17,309 bases of DNA from Gamarada debralockiae (GCA_002803225.1 NXFV01000654.1:1-17309), one strand, 5' to 3'. Shown: positions 1 through 9,246, numbered from the stretch's first letter. The notes: generated from the sequence alone by a model not told the origin. Made by a program: numbers and translations.

Positions 1-240
1 TCGCACACACTCAGCAGATATTTCTTAGGTCTCGGTGTGGTAGTGGGAGTGTCGTCTTATTCAATCCGGAGCTGGGCTTGGGAATCTATCCATACATGGC
101 CTCTCACGATCGAAGATCCGTATGACTTACAGCCGGATGTGAGAGAAATATATTGGGAACAAAACTGGATGTCTTATTTTGTCGAGCTAGCCCATGAAAA
201 CTTTCCTTTAACATGGCGAGAGTATAGAGCCCGGCAGTAG
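1..240 (+). CDS. 3' end of an unrecognised protein gene, cut by the window edge
   Basis: The frame is open from base 1 to a TAG at 238-240 and gives about 79 residues of tail. It begins with a small hydrophobic Gly/Val stretch (LGLGVVVGVSSYS) and continues into an aromatic-rich, acidic region with many Trp and Tyr (for example EIYWEQNWMSYFVEL). It ends in the basic tail YRARQ. The hydrophobic run followed by a Trp-rich segment could be a last membrane segment plus a soluble tail, but this is inference. I do not recognise the family. No start is expected inside the window; the first in-frame Met is well inside the fragment. Confidence 0.35.
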   Translation, partial: SHTLSRYFLGLGVVVGVSSYSIRSWAWESIHTWPLTIEDPYDLQPDVREIYWEQNWMSYFVELAHENFPLTWREYRARQ

Positions 241-1300
241 GCCTTTCATCGCCACAAATTCCCCTTGATCGCAATCGGCAGCTGGCAGTCTCATGTTGCC
301 GCAAACGCACAAACTCAATTCATCTAAGCCATCTGAATTTAATTCCGATCCACCATCGGCACGCATTACGGGTCCATAGCGCAGAACGGCAGGAGAAAAC
401 GTGATATGTCTAATCTGTTTAAAAGATGGGGAAGAAGACGATCGGTTAAGTGACGTCGGTCAGCGGAATGCCGAAGCTGGCGGGAGGATACGAAAGAAGG
501 GGTGATGGGCTCGACAAAGCATGATATCGGACATTGTGAAGATTGTTCTACCATGCGAGCTCGGCGAGATTGGGATGACGACTTGCGTTTTGCGGCCTTC
601 TTCTACCGTTTTAGGTTGTTTTCTGGCCTGTGCCAACCTGGGAGCCCTGGGCCTCCTACAATATTTTGGGTTGTATGGTAGAAGTCGATTATAAAATGAT
701 TAATGTCGAATGCAATCATATATCCCGAGTCCAGTCAGGACTCAGTTGATCGCTTGATGCGTTGTCGCTTGTAGGGTTCATCCAAAAACTAGAGACTCTG
801 TACAAGAGGTGGACCCGAAGCTTTGACCACAGAACGATGCCTTATGGGATGTTTCGGGCGGATCATTTGGATGTTTGGTGGCCGATACTTCGTATACAGA
901 AAGTTTACAGCCACCACTCGGCTGGTCATTTGAGTTTGGGAAACGCTGGGGTCGCGTTCCTGGGAATTGGGAAAGCTACTGCACACTCGGTACAAACCCA
1001 TGCAAGCGCCGACCCACCGCTCCCTCGCGTACCTTAACCGCGCTCGATATAACCCTTTGCGGTTTTTCTGCCACTGTGCGATGACATACGACCAAGCAGT
1101 AGCGCAACAGCTTCCTCGGCGGAATTGAAAAGAATTCTAGCACAACCACTGTTTGCATTTCGTTTCGTCGCTTAATGATCGCGTGGGCATTTTTGATTGC
1201 TTAGATGGAAATATCAGAGGCGCATAACGCTAGACCTAATTGTCAAAGCGATAGACCGAAGCGCGGAACTGTGACCCATTGCCTTCAACTGCTTTCTTCC
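241..1300. other. Intergenic stretch without a supportable gene
   Basis: Several short open frames exist on both strands (for example 366-554 minus, 762-1037 plus, 789-1001 minus). They lack good start contexts, overlap each other and show no family resemblance I can see. I found no tRNA, array or long repeat here. Confidence 0.5.
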
Positions 1301-1307
1301 GGTCCGC

Positions 1308-1375
1308 TTCTATATAATGATGTGTGGACCTCTCCAACTTCCTGGCTTTCTTGTCAGCCCTCCTCGCCCTCTTAA
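1308..1375 (+). promoter_or_regulatory. TATA-like box and pyrimidine-rich leader ahead of the 1629 ORF
   Basis: A TATA-like run (ctatataat, 1310-1318) is followed by a C/T-rich stretch to about 1375. That is the usual look of a fungal core promoter and transcription start region. The leader stays C/T-rich up to the ATG at 1629, apart from an A run at about 1410-1424. An upstream ATG at 1376 opens a low-complexity 94-codon frame that could act as an upstream ORF. Assignment is by base composition only. Confidence 0.4.
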
Positions 1376-1628
1376 ATGTCGCTTTCGCATTCTGCCACAC
1401 TTCAAGCTGAAAAAAAAAAAAAAAACTTCAAATTTCCTTCCCACATCCTGATACCAACTGTAGCGAAGCTCCATCCATTGTCCTCGACCCTCGTTGACGA
1501 TTCTCAGGCTTTACCAACAGCTTCTCCGCGAGTGTCTGCGTCTGCTTCCCCCAATCCTAATTTTTGTTCCCGCTACTCCTTCAACTCGACCTTCTTATTC
1601 CTCGACGTCCTTCTCCGTCGCAGACAAG

Positions 1629-1877
1629 ATGCCTCAAGTCCAGCCCTACCCATCACCTAAACCCCCTCGACCACAATCTGCCGATCCATATACTTCTCGC
1701 TACCCTCGTCGGCTCTCCAGCACTCATGTCTACTCGATACGTTCGTCCCATAACATACCTCAGGGCAAGCCGAACCCATCGCCTTCTCCGCCTCAACCAC
1801 AACCACAACCAGCCGATCCATGTAAGTGTTTCCATCCCCACACAGACGACCACTTCTGCCCATCTCATGGTAAATAG
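1629..1877 (+). CDS. Small proline-rich protein with Cys/His tail (hypothetical)
   Basis: The ATG at 1629 has a good context (gacaag before ATG CC) and sits at the end of a long C/T-rich leader. Read straight through, it gives 82 residues. About 64 residues are Pro/Ser/Gln-rich (repeated SP, PQ and QP units, likely disordered), followed by a compact tail, CKCFHPHTDDHFCPSH, with three Cys and four His in 16 residues. A textbook splice donor (gtaagt, 1822-1827) lies at the junction of the two parts. A matching branch-like gctgac and a cag acceptor at 1892-1894 would remove the Cys/His tail and give a 68-residue protein ending FVGR. I cannot tell which form is made. The family is not recognised. 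The Cys/His cluster suggests metal binding only by composition. The whole could also be untranslated leader sequence. Confidence 0.38.
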   Translation: MPQVQPYPSPKPPRPQSADPYTSRYPRRLSSTHVYSIRSSHNIPQGKPNPSPSPPQPQPQPADPCKCFHPHTDDHFCPSHGK

Positions 1878-2166
1878 AGCTGACGTTTCGGCAGTCGTTG
1901 GTAGATAATGTGCGGATGGACAAACAAGTTATCGGCATAATGGGTGGGAGTGGTTCCTCATACACATGTTCGTTGGCAGTTCGAGAAGGGGAAAGGAGGT
2001 GACATGACTTGGGCTTCTCAGTCCTCGGCTGAAAACACCTTTACTCGTGGCTACTGGCTTTCATTGTGCGGTTCCGGCTCTCCTCTCTCCAACTTTCGCC
2101 AACTTGCTCTACAATTCGTCAGCAATAGATCAACCATCAGTGTTTTCAGTAGTTTAGACAGTGCGT

Positions 2167-2277
2167 ATATTGGCAATATCTAACTCTCGCAATATTACTG
2201 CAGTGCGAGTTAGTCGATATTATACTATATTATCAAGGGGAAGAGGGAAACTGTACCACACTACTTATTGGCAATAT
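2167..2277. repeat. AT-rich palindromes and 12-bp direct repeat
   Basis: The 12-mer tattggcaatat occurs twice, at 2168-2179 and 2266-2277, and each copy is nearly self-complementary (attg-g-caat). Between them is an imperfect inverted repeat: aatatc taactc (2175-2186) pairs with gagtta ... gatatt (2207-2221) across a short loop. The block lies just beyond the 3' end of the hAT relic, so it may be terminal or subterminal transposon sequence. I could not identify an 8-bp target duplication. Confidence 0.5.
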
Positions 2278-2308
2278 ATTCCTAATATACCATCAAAAAT
2301 ACCAAAAT

Positions 2309-2677
2309 TCAGGGCCCCTTCAGTGTCTCTGGAAGGCTCATCAACCCCTCTATTTGCGACTCTACCAAGCCCTCTAGAACTGCCGCCTCCTTGTCTCTGA
2401 TTTGCAACCACGATTTCAAGCACGCCAACGCCTCAACTAGCTCTGCTCCCATACGATTTCGTCGATCAGTCAGCGTGATCTTGGCGCTAGAGAAAGAACC
2501 TCTCAGCCTCTGCAGACATGCCAGGAATGGATAAGTAATCTAGAGCCATTTTAGTGAGGTTAGGGTACTGTGTTGCGAGGTCAGAATGGTAGAATGCCAA
2601 AGCAGCTTGACATTTAGAGACTAGTGATCCAATGGCTATATATACAGCGAGTGACTCATACTCTAGGCAACACGGTC
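2309..2677 (-). pseudogene. hAT-family transposase relic (C-terminal dimerisation region)
   Basis: Read on the minus strand, the frame gives LTKMALDYLSIPGMSAEAER, then after a one-base shift AKITLTDRRNRMGAELVEAL, ending at TGA (2309-2311). The LSIP-MSAE-ER-FS block followed by RN-M-ELVEAL-LKSW is the classic hAT C-terminal dimerisation signature of fungal transposases. About 40 upstream residues in the same frame run back to a TGA at about 2677. One extra T in the Phe-Phe-Ser codons (plus-strand positions about 2489-2497) breaks the frame, so this is not functional. The catalytic DDE part and the BED zinc finger are absent. Length is about 120 residues, against 600 or more in an intact hAT protein. 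Confidence 0.85.
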
Positions 2678-2691
2678 AAGTGGGTTATGAC

Positions 2692-3189
2692 TCAGATGTC
2701 ACGTTTCAACCTACTGCTTTTGTTGTGTTTCCTCCAGCCACCACTTAATCGCGTTATTCGTAGATGAGGAGGAGCAGCGCAATAAGAGGCATATTTATCA
2801 GCAAGAGCTGCAAGAGCGATATCATCGGCATCGAGATCTAGGAAGAAATCGTTCGTTGTTCGAGGAAGCACGAGTGTTAGGAAATCCGCACTAGCGCCGA
2901 CGTCGAGTTTGACGGCTTCAGGCGGAAGGAAGGTTGAGTAGGGTGGATGGAAGGTGTGGTGATTGGTTTGGTTGGTGTGGTTGTGGGATTGTTGTAAGTT
3001 GATGATGGGGGTCTCTTCTTGGAGTGGACATAATTGTGGCTTGAGGGCTGAACCTGGTTTGACGGATTTTGGTGGAATTGATTTCGAGGGTTGGTGATGT
3101 TTGGGGGTTTTTCGAGACGACCGGGGAAAAGTGAGGGGGCTTGAACATCTTGCTGTAAATACTTGAAAGCAACAGAACGGTCCAGTCAA
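2692..3189 (-). other. 165-codon open frame without an ATG, unrecognised
   Basis: The minus-strand frame is open for 165 codons but holds no internal ATG; its first possible codon is TTG. The first two thirds are Pro/Ser/Thr/His-rich low complexity. The last third looks more protein-like, with an acidic, Ala-rich stretch (NDFFLDLDADDIALAALADK). An overlapping frame contains ATGs, one starting MFKPPHFSPVV (about 3148) and one starting MSTPRRDPHH (about 3030). A spliced gene or a frameshifted relic joining these frames is therefore possible. I found no convincing donor/acceptor pair. It lies directly between the hAT relic and the reductase at 3293 and may be debris. Function unknown. Confidence 0.22.
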
Positions 3190-3292
3190 GAGTCATACGA
3201 TCATGAAAGGCCGTTAGAATTTGTAATTGAAATGTCTATATTCATCACCTACTCTATAAGTCTGAAGCGCAGACATGCTGCTGAAGAATCTT

Positions 3293-4365
3293 TCATGACT
3301 TGTCGGGAAAGCCAAAATCGACACCAAATGGAGGGTAAACGTATCTAACGAGCTTTCCGGACGTCTGTAGATGGTTCGAATAATCGTTGATAGTCTTCAT
3401 GTCCGATTCGTCGAGTTTGATCAATTCCATGTTCGCCTTGATCCTCGTAGGAGTGACAGACTTCGCCAGCACGGAATTACCTCTCGCAACTGCAGTTGTC
3501 AACAAATTTCCACATCCTGAAACGTCGCAAGCACTTACTGTGATAACTCAGGAGCACGCAGGAAGGCGTAACATCCCGCTTCTTTGCAACCTCAACGATT
3601 GGGCCTTCAGTCATCATCGGCGCTCCAGTGCTTCCTAGCGGGCTGTATGCTGTGATGTGGATTCCTTTCGATTTGCAGAAATCGACAATATCTTGTTGTG
3701 GCAGCGACGGGTGGTTCTCGATTTGGTTGACGGCAGGTACGATGGTCGCGTGAGGTAGCAATTCTTCCAAATATTTGACGCTGTAGTTTGCAACCCCAAT
3801 TGCCTTCACCTTGCCCGTCGCCAGTAGCTTCTCCATTCCCTTCCATGTTTGTATGTGGGACCAGTCTTTCACGAGATCGCGCGAGCCATCGGGGAGCTTG
3901 GGAAATCGTTCATGGTTTCCTGCGCACTATTAGCTACAGTTGCAAGGGGGGAAGAAATGGGCCTGACCGTTTGGATTCATTGCAACTGGCCAATGCATGA
4001 GGTACAAGTCGATATAATCCAGGCACAGGCTTTTCAAACTCTTGTCCAAGTTCACCTCTGCACGCGAATGATATGTACACCACAGCTTCGTCGTGACGAA
4101 TATATCCTCTCTCTTTACCCCGCTATCGAAAGCTTCCTTGAGTCCCTCTCCCACCTCGTCCTCGTTGGCGTAGCAGTATGCTGCTCCAGTCAGTCGCAGA
4201 CCGGGACGGAGATCGGGGCCTCTTACCTCCATCAATGTGCTTGTATCCAACGGAAAGCGCATACGAAACCGCTTTCTTCACCTCTCCTGGGGCAGATTGC
4301 CAGGTCCCCAAACCTAAAGCTGGGATTTCTGCGCCGGTATTGAGCTTGAAACGCATCTCTGCCAT
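3293..4365 (-). CDS. Aldo-keto reductase, glycerol dehydrogenase (GCY1/GLD) type
   Basis: Four exons on the minus strand: 4365-4227, 4180-3968, 3919-3539 and 3489-3293, with introns of 46, 48 and 49 nt (donors GTAAGA, GTCAGG, GTAAGT). The joined frame codes for 309 residues, normal for this family. The start ATG has context acaaacATGGC; an upstream in-frame GTG extension is not used. The catalytic tetrad is complete: Asp45 and Tyr50 (HIDGAYCYANE), Lys78 (VTTKLW) and His109 (YLMHWPV). The NADP-binding end shows [13 protein letters not shown]. The family reduces aldehydes and ketones with NADPH in the cytosol. The closest look is the glycerol 2-dehydrogenase group, which interconverts glycerol and dihydroxyacetone, but substrate cannot be fixed from sequence. 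It ends in a Pro/Phe-rich tail. No lesion seen. It is unrelated in subfamily to the reductases at 9491 and 11550. Confidence 0.95.
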
Positions 4366-5807
4366 GTTTGTCGATCGTGACTCTGAAGTTGGAAAGGCAT
4401 TCGAGAACTCGAAATTTGAGAGTATTGAGTTATTGAGGGCTATTTGAGCCCCTCCATCACACCCCACTCATCCCATCTCGCGCACAATTGCTCCGATACT
4501 TTATCCGTTACCCGATGTGGTGCATGAAGTTGCTGCAAGGCTGCGAGAGTGAGTTGGGACAAGCTCCGATTTTAGCCGGCGAAGATCCATTGGCCGACCT
4601 GAGATGAGCACGTGACTCAGGGATTTGGCGAAGGAAACCTCGTCGTTTCACTGTCCCTAGCTTGCGAGATTGACGACTTCTTCTCTCCGGCTTCACCTGT
4701 GGCGCTAATCAGTTAACTTTGTGGCATCAGCATCAGATCTAGTCATACTGGGTGACTACCGGCTCAGATTAAGCTGTCAAGTAACTTCTGCGGTCTCGAG
4801 CGATTCTGCGGTTGGGTATGATCAACCCAGAACGGCTGAACGCGCTGAAACCAACATAGAGGGAACGCAGTCTGCCTTACATCTCTTTTAGTTCAGCTAA
4901 AGATGTGCTACAAGTTGCAAGTGGATTGTTTGAGGGGAATTCTGCCTCGCTGTGCACCTCTTTTCGTTTGTACCCCGCATCTTTAATTCATATCGCATCT
5001 TCCTCCACTTCTGCATAGTGTGTGCTCTAAGACATGCATATTATAGCTCCCACGATGTACGTTTTCTACTTTTCCCTTCCCATTCCATCATCACTGGCCT
5101 TCTGTTCGGTCCTGAAACCGCGCTATGACCACCCCAGCAGCCATGACGTACCCCATCTTCTCTTTCCTCAAGCTCTGTTGGCTGATCGTCTCCATCCGCC
5201 ACGCGGCTCCGACTAAGATTCTGGCGACAACAAGATCCTGCCACTTTCTCAAAGAACTGCTACCATAGCTCGATTGAATCGTGGAACTTTAGGAATAAGA
5301 TTGCTGTGCGTTTGCCAAAAGTGGAGTTATTATTGAGGAAGGAGGGCACGGGGTCTTTTGACTGCCTGTCTACAAGGTTATTTTCCGAGGTGGGGACCTA
5401 CGAGCTTATCCACATCTATTGCTACTATTGTCAGCCTGTAATTGTGAGGATGCTCTCTCTTGCTTCTTTCCAAGCGGAAGAGAGCCGGCTTTTGAATCTT
5501 TGTTGTGGCCAAGCCTCCTGTGCTCCTGAAATTGAAGAAGGGCCTATCAAGTTCGACTTCGACTTCAATATTAGACCAAATTTATCGGCTGTAAAGACAT
5601 TCTAACTTTGAAAAGAAACAAGGCTTCCTCACACCAGATGCGTTGTTCTATGGGAGAACTTCACACAGCCTCATTCCCAAAGCCAGAAATCTCCCTTTTC
5701 AAACCATGAAAAGGCTGCCCCGAGGTATCCACTAACATGCAGGTGTGCTATTGTTGCTCGCTGATCGGCAGTTGGCCAGCTTTGTGACTTCATGTACATT
5801 GACGTCC
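4366..5807. other. Intergenic stretch; weak small-ORF candidates only
   Basis: It contains the likely upstream region of the minus-strand reductase that starts at 4365. A C/T-rich leader at about 4975-5030 precedes an ATG at 5034, whose frame runs to 5216. A donor-like gtacgt at 5053 and an acceptor-like cccag at about 5137 could splice it to a 33-residue product. A second frame with ATG at about 5125 encodes 47 residues with a hydrophobic patch (FSFLKLCWLIVSI). Neither resembles a known family. The frame at 5306-5605 has a GTG start and no recognisable features. Confidence 0.4.
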
Positions 5808-5825
5808 GCCGAACAATAGTTCGGC
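5808..5825. repeat. Perfect 7-bp hairpin with AATA loop
   Basis: gccgaac (5808-5814), loop aata, gttcggc (5819-5825) is an exact inverted repeat. It lies about 80 bp before the degraded copia LTR. It has no T tract, and a role is not evident. Confidence 0.5.
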
Positions 5826-5904
5826 ATCCTTGACTGCGGCCATTAGGAACATGTAGTTCGATATCGGAATCTCGACATAAGTAATTTCCATTTCCGTCTT
5901 TGGA

Positions 5905-6250
5905 CCTGAGCTGTGGCTGCTATAGCCTGAGCTGTGGGTGATCTAGGCTAAGCAGTGAGTCATGGGAGGTGAGCCGAAGATAAGCCGAAGGCGATCCGTC
6001 TGGGCTCCTCGGCTATGACTGCCGCCGGCTAAAATTAGAAAAAGTAAGTCAGGGGTGCTTTCGGGGCTAGTTTTGGACCCCTGTTTATAAGAGCCGCACC
6101 AAACGAGTTACCGAACCTCATAAATTTCAACTTTAATATATGCAAACACATACTGATCTATTAAGCACTTATTCAACTCTTGTTTGCCACAAGTCATTAA
6201 ACTCAAATACACACAATACTATACCTTAGTAGCAGTCGATCGACGATTCT
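5905..6250 (+). repeat. Presumed 5' LTR of the copia element (truncated)
   Basis: This segment precedes the internal region and opens with two imperfect 21-bp tandem copies (5905-5925 and 5926-5946, 18 of 21 identical). It carries a TATA-like tttataa at 6084-6090 in the position expected for the LTR promoter, and ends near a primer-binding-like ggtatcaaagg at about 6256. An 8-bp tandem (aaagggcc twice) follows at about 6260-6276. Ends are approximate, because the 3' LTR is too short for comparison. Confidence 0.55.
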
Positions 6251-6899
6251 GTAAGGTATCAAAGGGCCAAAGGGCCAAATAGACGACAATATAAATCCTG
6301 GGAGTCAATGTTTAGCGCTCTTCATGAGCATGCTACCCATCATGCAACCCTCACCAGTTGCTTTCCCTGAGCAAGGTATTGTTCATGCAAGACCGCGCGA
6401 TAAGGCGCGGTACGGCAGTTGTATCGAGGGTTACGACAGCTGGTTCACCGGCCCTGCCGCAGCTGAAAGCCTTGACAGCATAGCCAGTTTGAAGCCAAAA
6501 CCCTTGATCTGCTGCTCTGGATTCAATTCTCTTTACTGTCGCGACGGTAATTATTCCTCTAGAGAGCATCGCATTGACTGAGGTACAAGTATAAGCTTAG
6601 CTCATCTCCCTCTTCTCGCCGACGTACTATCATGATCCTCATGGCAATGCTCCTTTTATGAATACAATAGTAGAGGCCTGCCCTTGGTATTCCTTTTATA
6701 TAATATAGCCTGGCTAATAGAAGTAATACCTTATGATAATATAGCCAGCTTTTGCCTGGCTATGCTATAGCAATACGTATCAAGGGAAGGATCTTAGTGA
6801 GCTCTCTTGGGCTGATAGAGACAACGATATGCGCTGATGCCTTGATCTAGACTGATCTGTGACGAGTAGGACTGATTTCTATCTAACATAGCTGTGGCA

Positions 6900-8243
6900 A
6901 GTGATAATCTACAGGATAATAGCATCATTGAAGCTTCTGCTGAGCATCCTATGGACTGAGTACAAAACGCTAGCAGTAGGAGAATAGGTCACAAGCAGGC
7001 AGGCTGACGTAGAAGATAGCACAGATACATATCATACGACCTCAGGAGATGTTCACTAGTGGCACAAATACTACTATCTTGTCCCAGAGATTAGACCAAG
7101 TAGCTGGAAGCCTAGCGCACATATCCAGCGCAAGATCGACGCATAATTCGAGGTCGACTACTTCAAGGACCTTGTTCAGAACTCAATCAAATCGAAGCTC
7201 GAATAGGATTGAAATGTGAAGGAAGACAACAACCAAGGCTCTTCTTCTAGAGCTAGTTCGAATGAGCCTCCAATTGCACCACAAGGGGGAGTACGCAAGA
7301 ACTTCATAGCGCACTCGATCAAGGCAGCACTGTCAATCCGAGCTCAAGAGGAATATTAGTACGAATTGCGCAAGAGCTTTATACTTGATACTGGGGCCAC
7401 TGGCCATGTATGTAACGATCGATCGAGATTCCATAACTTCATGCCATCGACAACTGACTTCGTGGTTGCTAGCAACGACTATATTAACATTGAAGGCTAG
7501 GGGTCAATCACCCTGTGGGCAAAGTGCTAGGGTCTTCCAAATGGTCGAGAAATTATACTTTCGGACGTTGCACTAATATCATCATTCCACTATAGCATTG
7601 TCTCATACAGCGTACTTGAAAAGAAGAGATTAGATTGGAATATCGGGTTACGCTAGCTCTTATACGAAGGTCAACGCTTTTGCCAGACGCCCAAGCACTT
7701 CGACATGTGAACGCTCGAATATCGACCTACAGACTTACCAGACGAATTACCTGGCGGCTCTAGGCAAATGGCTGCCTATCCAGCAAGGAACAGTCGAGAG
7801 CTTCCACTGCCACTTGTGACTAACAAGATCACAGCGCATGATATCTTTGGCCATGCATCTGATGAGGCATTGTCCTCTCTGAAAGTCCCACAAATCGAGC
7901 TTTCGGATGCAAGAGACCATGAAATTGCACAGGACCTGCAGGCAGACCTAGAACCTCATTTGGAGACGTCAATCGACGCCCCTAGTAACACAGTCATTGT
8001 CAGTAAAGGACAGGCAGGCGAAGTCCTAGAAATCTAACTGCCTACGCCAGACGAAACGCCCGAACCAGAGGCTTAAGCTGATACAATCGCCCTACCGCAT
8101 GTACTATCAACATCAAATCATCAGAATTCCTACGCTAAGGACGGCCCAGACGAGCCTAGCTCCCCTGGACCAGCTACTCAGCCAGAAATGCTAAGCCCTG
8201 GCTCAACAAATACACAACCAGAGGCCTCTGCAGCTTCAAATTA
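6900..8243 (+). pseudogene. copia gag-pol relic (protease and pre-integrase region)
   Basis: A single plus-strand frame can be followed through many stop codons (for example 7144, 7204, 7210, 7357, 7498, 7528). It contains the copia aspartic protease motif FILDTGATGHVCNDRSRFHN (7378-7437), then a region ending SYSVLEKKRLDWNI. Next comes the GAG-pre-integrase block FGHASDEALSSLK (about 7849-7887), where the His of the conserved GH-A motif is kept. Directly after it, the sequence jumps to a Glu/Asp/Pro-rich linker like the one that normally follows integrase, so roughly the whole integrase core is deleted. There is no RT (YVDD) or RNase H motif. The open part 7768-8037 is the longest remaining frame and starts with an internal Met, not a real start. 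Confidence 0.85.
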
Positions 8244-8385
8244 GGGGTTAGCGTACATATGCGCATGCGATGGTGATATGTTGCCAAATACGGCTAGATT
8301 GGATTATTTCCTTGCTCTTACGCTCTTTCAAGTTTCTATCTCCTTTATATTCAATTCTACAGGTTAATCGATGTCTCTCTAACCT

Positions 8386-8400
8386 GGGGGGGTGTGTCAG
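8386..8400 (+). other. Polypurine tract and start of the copia 3' LTR
   Basis: Seven G residues at 8386-8392 are followed immediately by TGTGTCAG. In LTR retrotransposons a purine run primes plus-strand synthesis and abuts the TG start of the 3' LTR. Only about 25 bases of LTR-like sequence follow before the HET-related sequence. Confidence 0.6.
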
Positions 8401-8900
8401 ATGAGCTGGTTGCTATGGCAACGGTTGTGAACACATATCTCGGGTTCTGGCAACTCTACCTTTTCTTCCCTCCTTAGATATCTACGAATACATGAATTTA
8501 CCACACAATATCGTCTGATTCGACAGTTATGAACCATACCTTCGTTGCCCTCAAGATTATGCATGTGCAAGGCAGTTTTGAAACCCCAGAGGATATCAAT
8601 GTCGTATCTGAACGTGACCGAAGTCACGAGTGAGTAGAGAACAAGGTGGCCAGATTTCAGAGCACCAGTTGGATCCAGTCTTGCCGGCTCAGCGACAATA
8701 TCAACGACTTGGGCGATTTGTTCGGATTTAACTCTCAGTCTCGGTTGGGTCAAGTAGGGGTGGAAGAAATCAATCGTGTACAAGCCATTGTAGGAAGCCC
8801 AAGACCAAGATGGAGCAATGTACACTGCGGGTGGTTTTGTGGGGAAGAAGCGCAAGACGAGGCTTATTAAGCTAGTTGTAGGGGGCCATAATAAGATTCT
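8397..8900 (-). pseudogene. HET-domain (heterokaryon incompatibility) protein, C-terminal relic
   Basis: On the minus strand the frame contains YIAPSWSWASYNG (about 8819-8781), the conserved APSWSWAS motif found after the N-terminal HET domain in fungal incompatibility proteins. It then shows VVDIVAEPARLDPTGALKSG, which matches the usual D-x-F/T-G-x-x-x-x-G spacing of the C-terminal part. HET proteins control self/non-self recognition after hyphal fusion and trigger cell death. The N-terminal HET domain is absent: upstream the frame reaches a stop near 8909, and the DNA there belongs to a transposase fragment on the other strand. Downstream it runs into the copia polypurine tract at 8392, where its stop (8397-8399) lies. 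The last about 40 residues are Arg/Cys-rich and may be non-native. No start codon survives, so it is a fragment. Confidence 0.75.
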
Positions 8901-9126
8901 TCGACCTGATCAACACCAAGCTCTAAAACGATACGCGGTCGATCAAGCTACGAACGGAAGAAAGGGAGGTACTAAGCAGATGGTGTACAATTGCGCCATA
9001 TACCTTCGAACTCAAGAAAAGAAGCCTGTAACGACATGCCCGTGGTTCCAGAAATGGCTCAAAAACACACCCGAATTACATACGATCAAGACCAAGCCGA
9101 TTGTAAGTCATCGCGTCGCCGAGTAA
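8881..9126 (+). pseudogene. pogo/Tigger-type transposase fragment (CENP-B-like DNA-binding part)
   Basis: The plus-strand frame reads NKILRPDQHQALKRYAVDQA, then a region ending PWFQKWLKNTPELHTIKTKP and a stop at 9124-9126. The LRP-Q--AL opening and the W-F-K-WLK--PEL-T-K block are typical of the HTH/CENP-B-like N-terminal domain of fungal pogo-class DDE transposases. The first N-terminal helix set is missing, and no DDE catalytic domain follows after 9126. About 80 residues remain, against roughly 500 in intact proteins. The open frame extends upstream to 8818, but that part is antisense to the HET relic. Confidence 0.7.
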
Positions 9127-9246
9127 TTGCCCTTCACATTGGTTCAACATTAGCGCATAGGTATGGGTATGAGTACTTGAACAGTGGCTGATTTGAGGAT
9201 AGGTGACGGCAACAATAGTATTGAAAACACTTCCTTTTGATGCACC

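Larger units (their letters stand above)
5905..8400 (+). mobile_element. Degenerate Ty1/copia LTR retrotransposon, internally deleted
   Basis: The order is an LTR-like segment (about 5905-6250), an internal region with a gag-pol relic in one plus-strand frame (about 6900-8243), and a seven-G polypurine tract (8386-8392) followed by TGTGTCAG, the expected start of a 3' LTR. Just after that tract, gatgagctggttgctatggc (8399-8418) resembles the 5' LTR start (gagctgtggctgctatagc, 5908-5926), but the similarity then stops. The 3' LTR is therefore truncated or replaced by HET-gene sequence. Pol retains the protease motif and the GAG-pre-integrase His motif, but the integrase core, reverse transcriptase and RNase H are missing. 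About 2.5 kb remain, against roughly 5 kb for a full element. Exact ends and target duplication were not determined. Confidence 0.8.

Noticed and set aside
1376..1660. 94-codon plus-strand frame starting at 1376
   Set aside because: It is a translation of C/T-rich leader sequence with an A run giving a Lys stretch. It may be an upstream ORF but is not a convincing protein.
3849..4343. 164-codon plus-strand frame
   Set aside because: It is antisense to exons 2-3 of the aldo-keto reductase, whose spliced reading is unambiguous.
4366..4467. N-terminal extension of the 3293-4365 reductase
   Set aside because: The extended frame begins with GTG and adds residues foreign to the family; the ATG at 4365 has a good context and aligns with the normal start.
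5306..5605. 99-codon plus-strand frame
   Set aside because: It has a GTG start, no family resemblance, no leader and no splice signals that improve it.
8646..8870. Plus-strand frame antisense to the HET relic
   Set aside because: It is a shadow of the minus-strand HET coding sequence.
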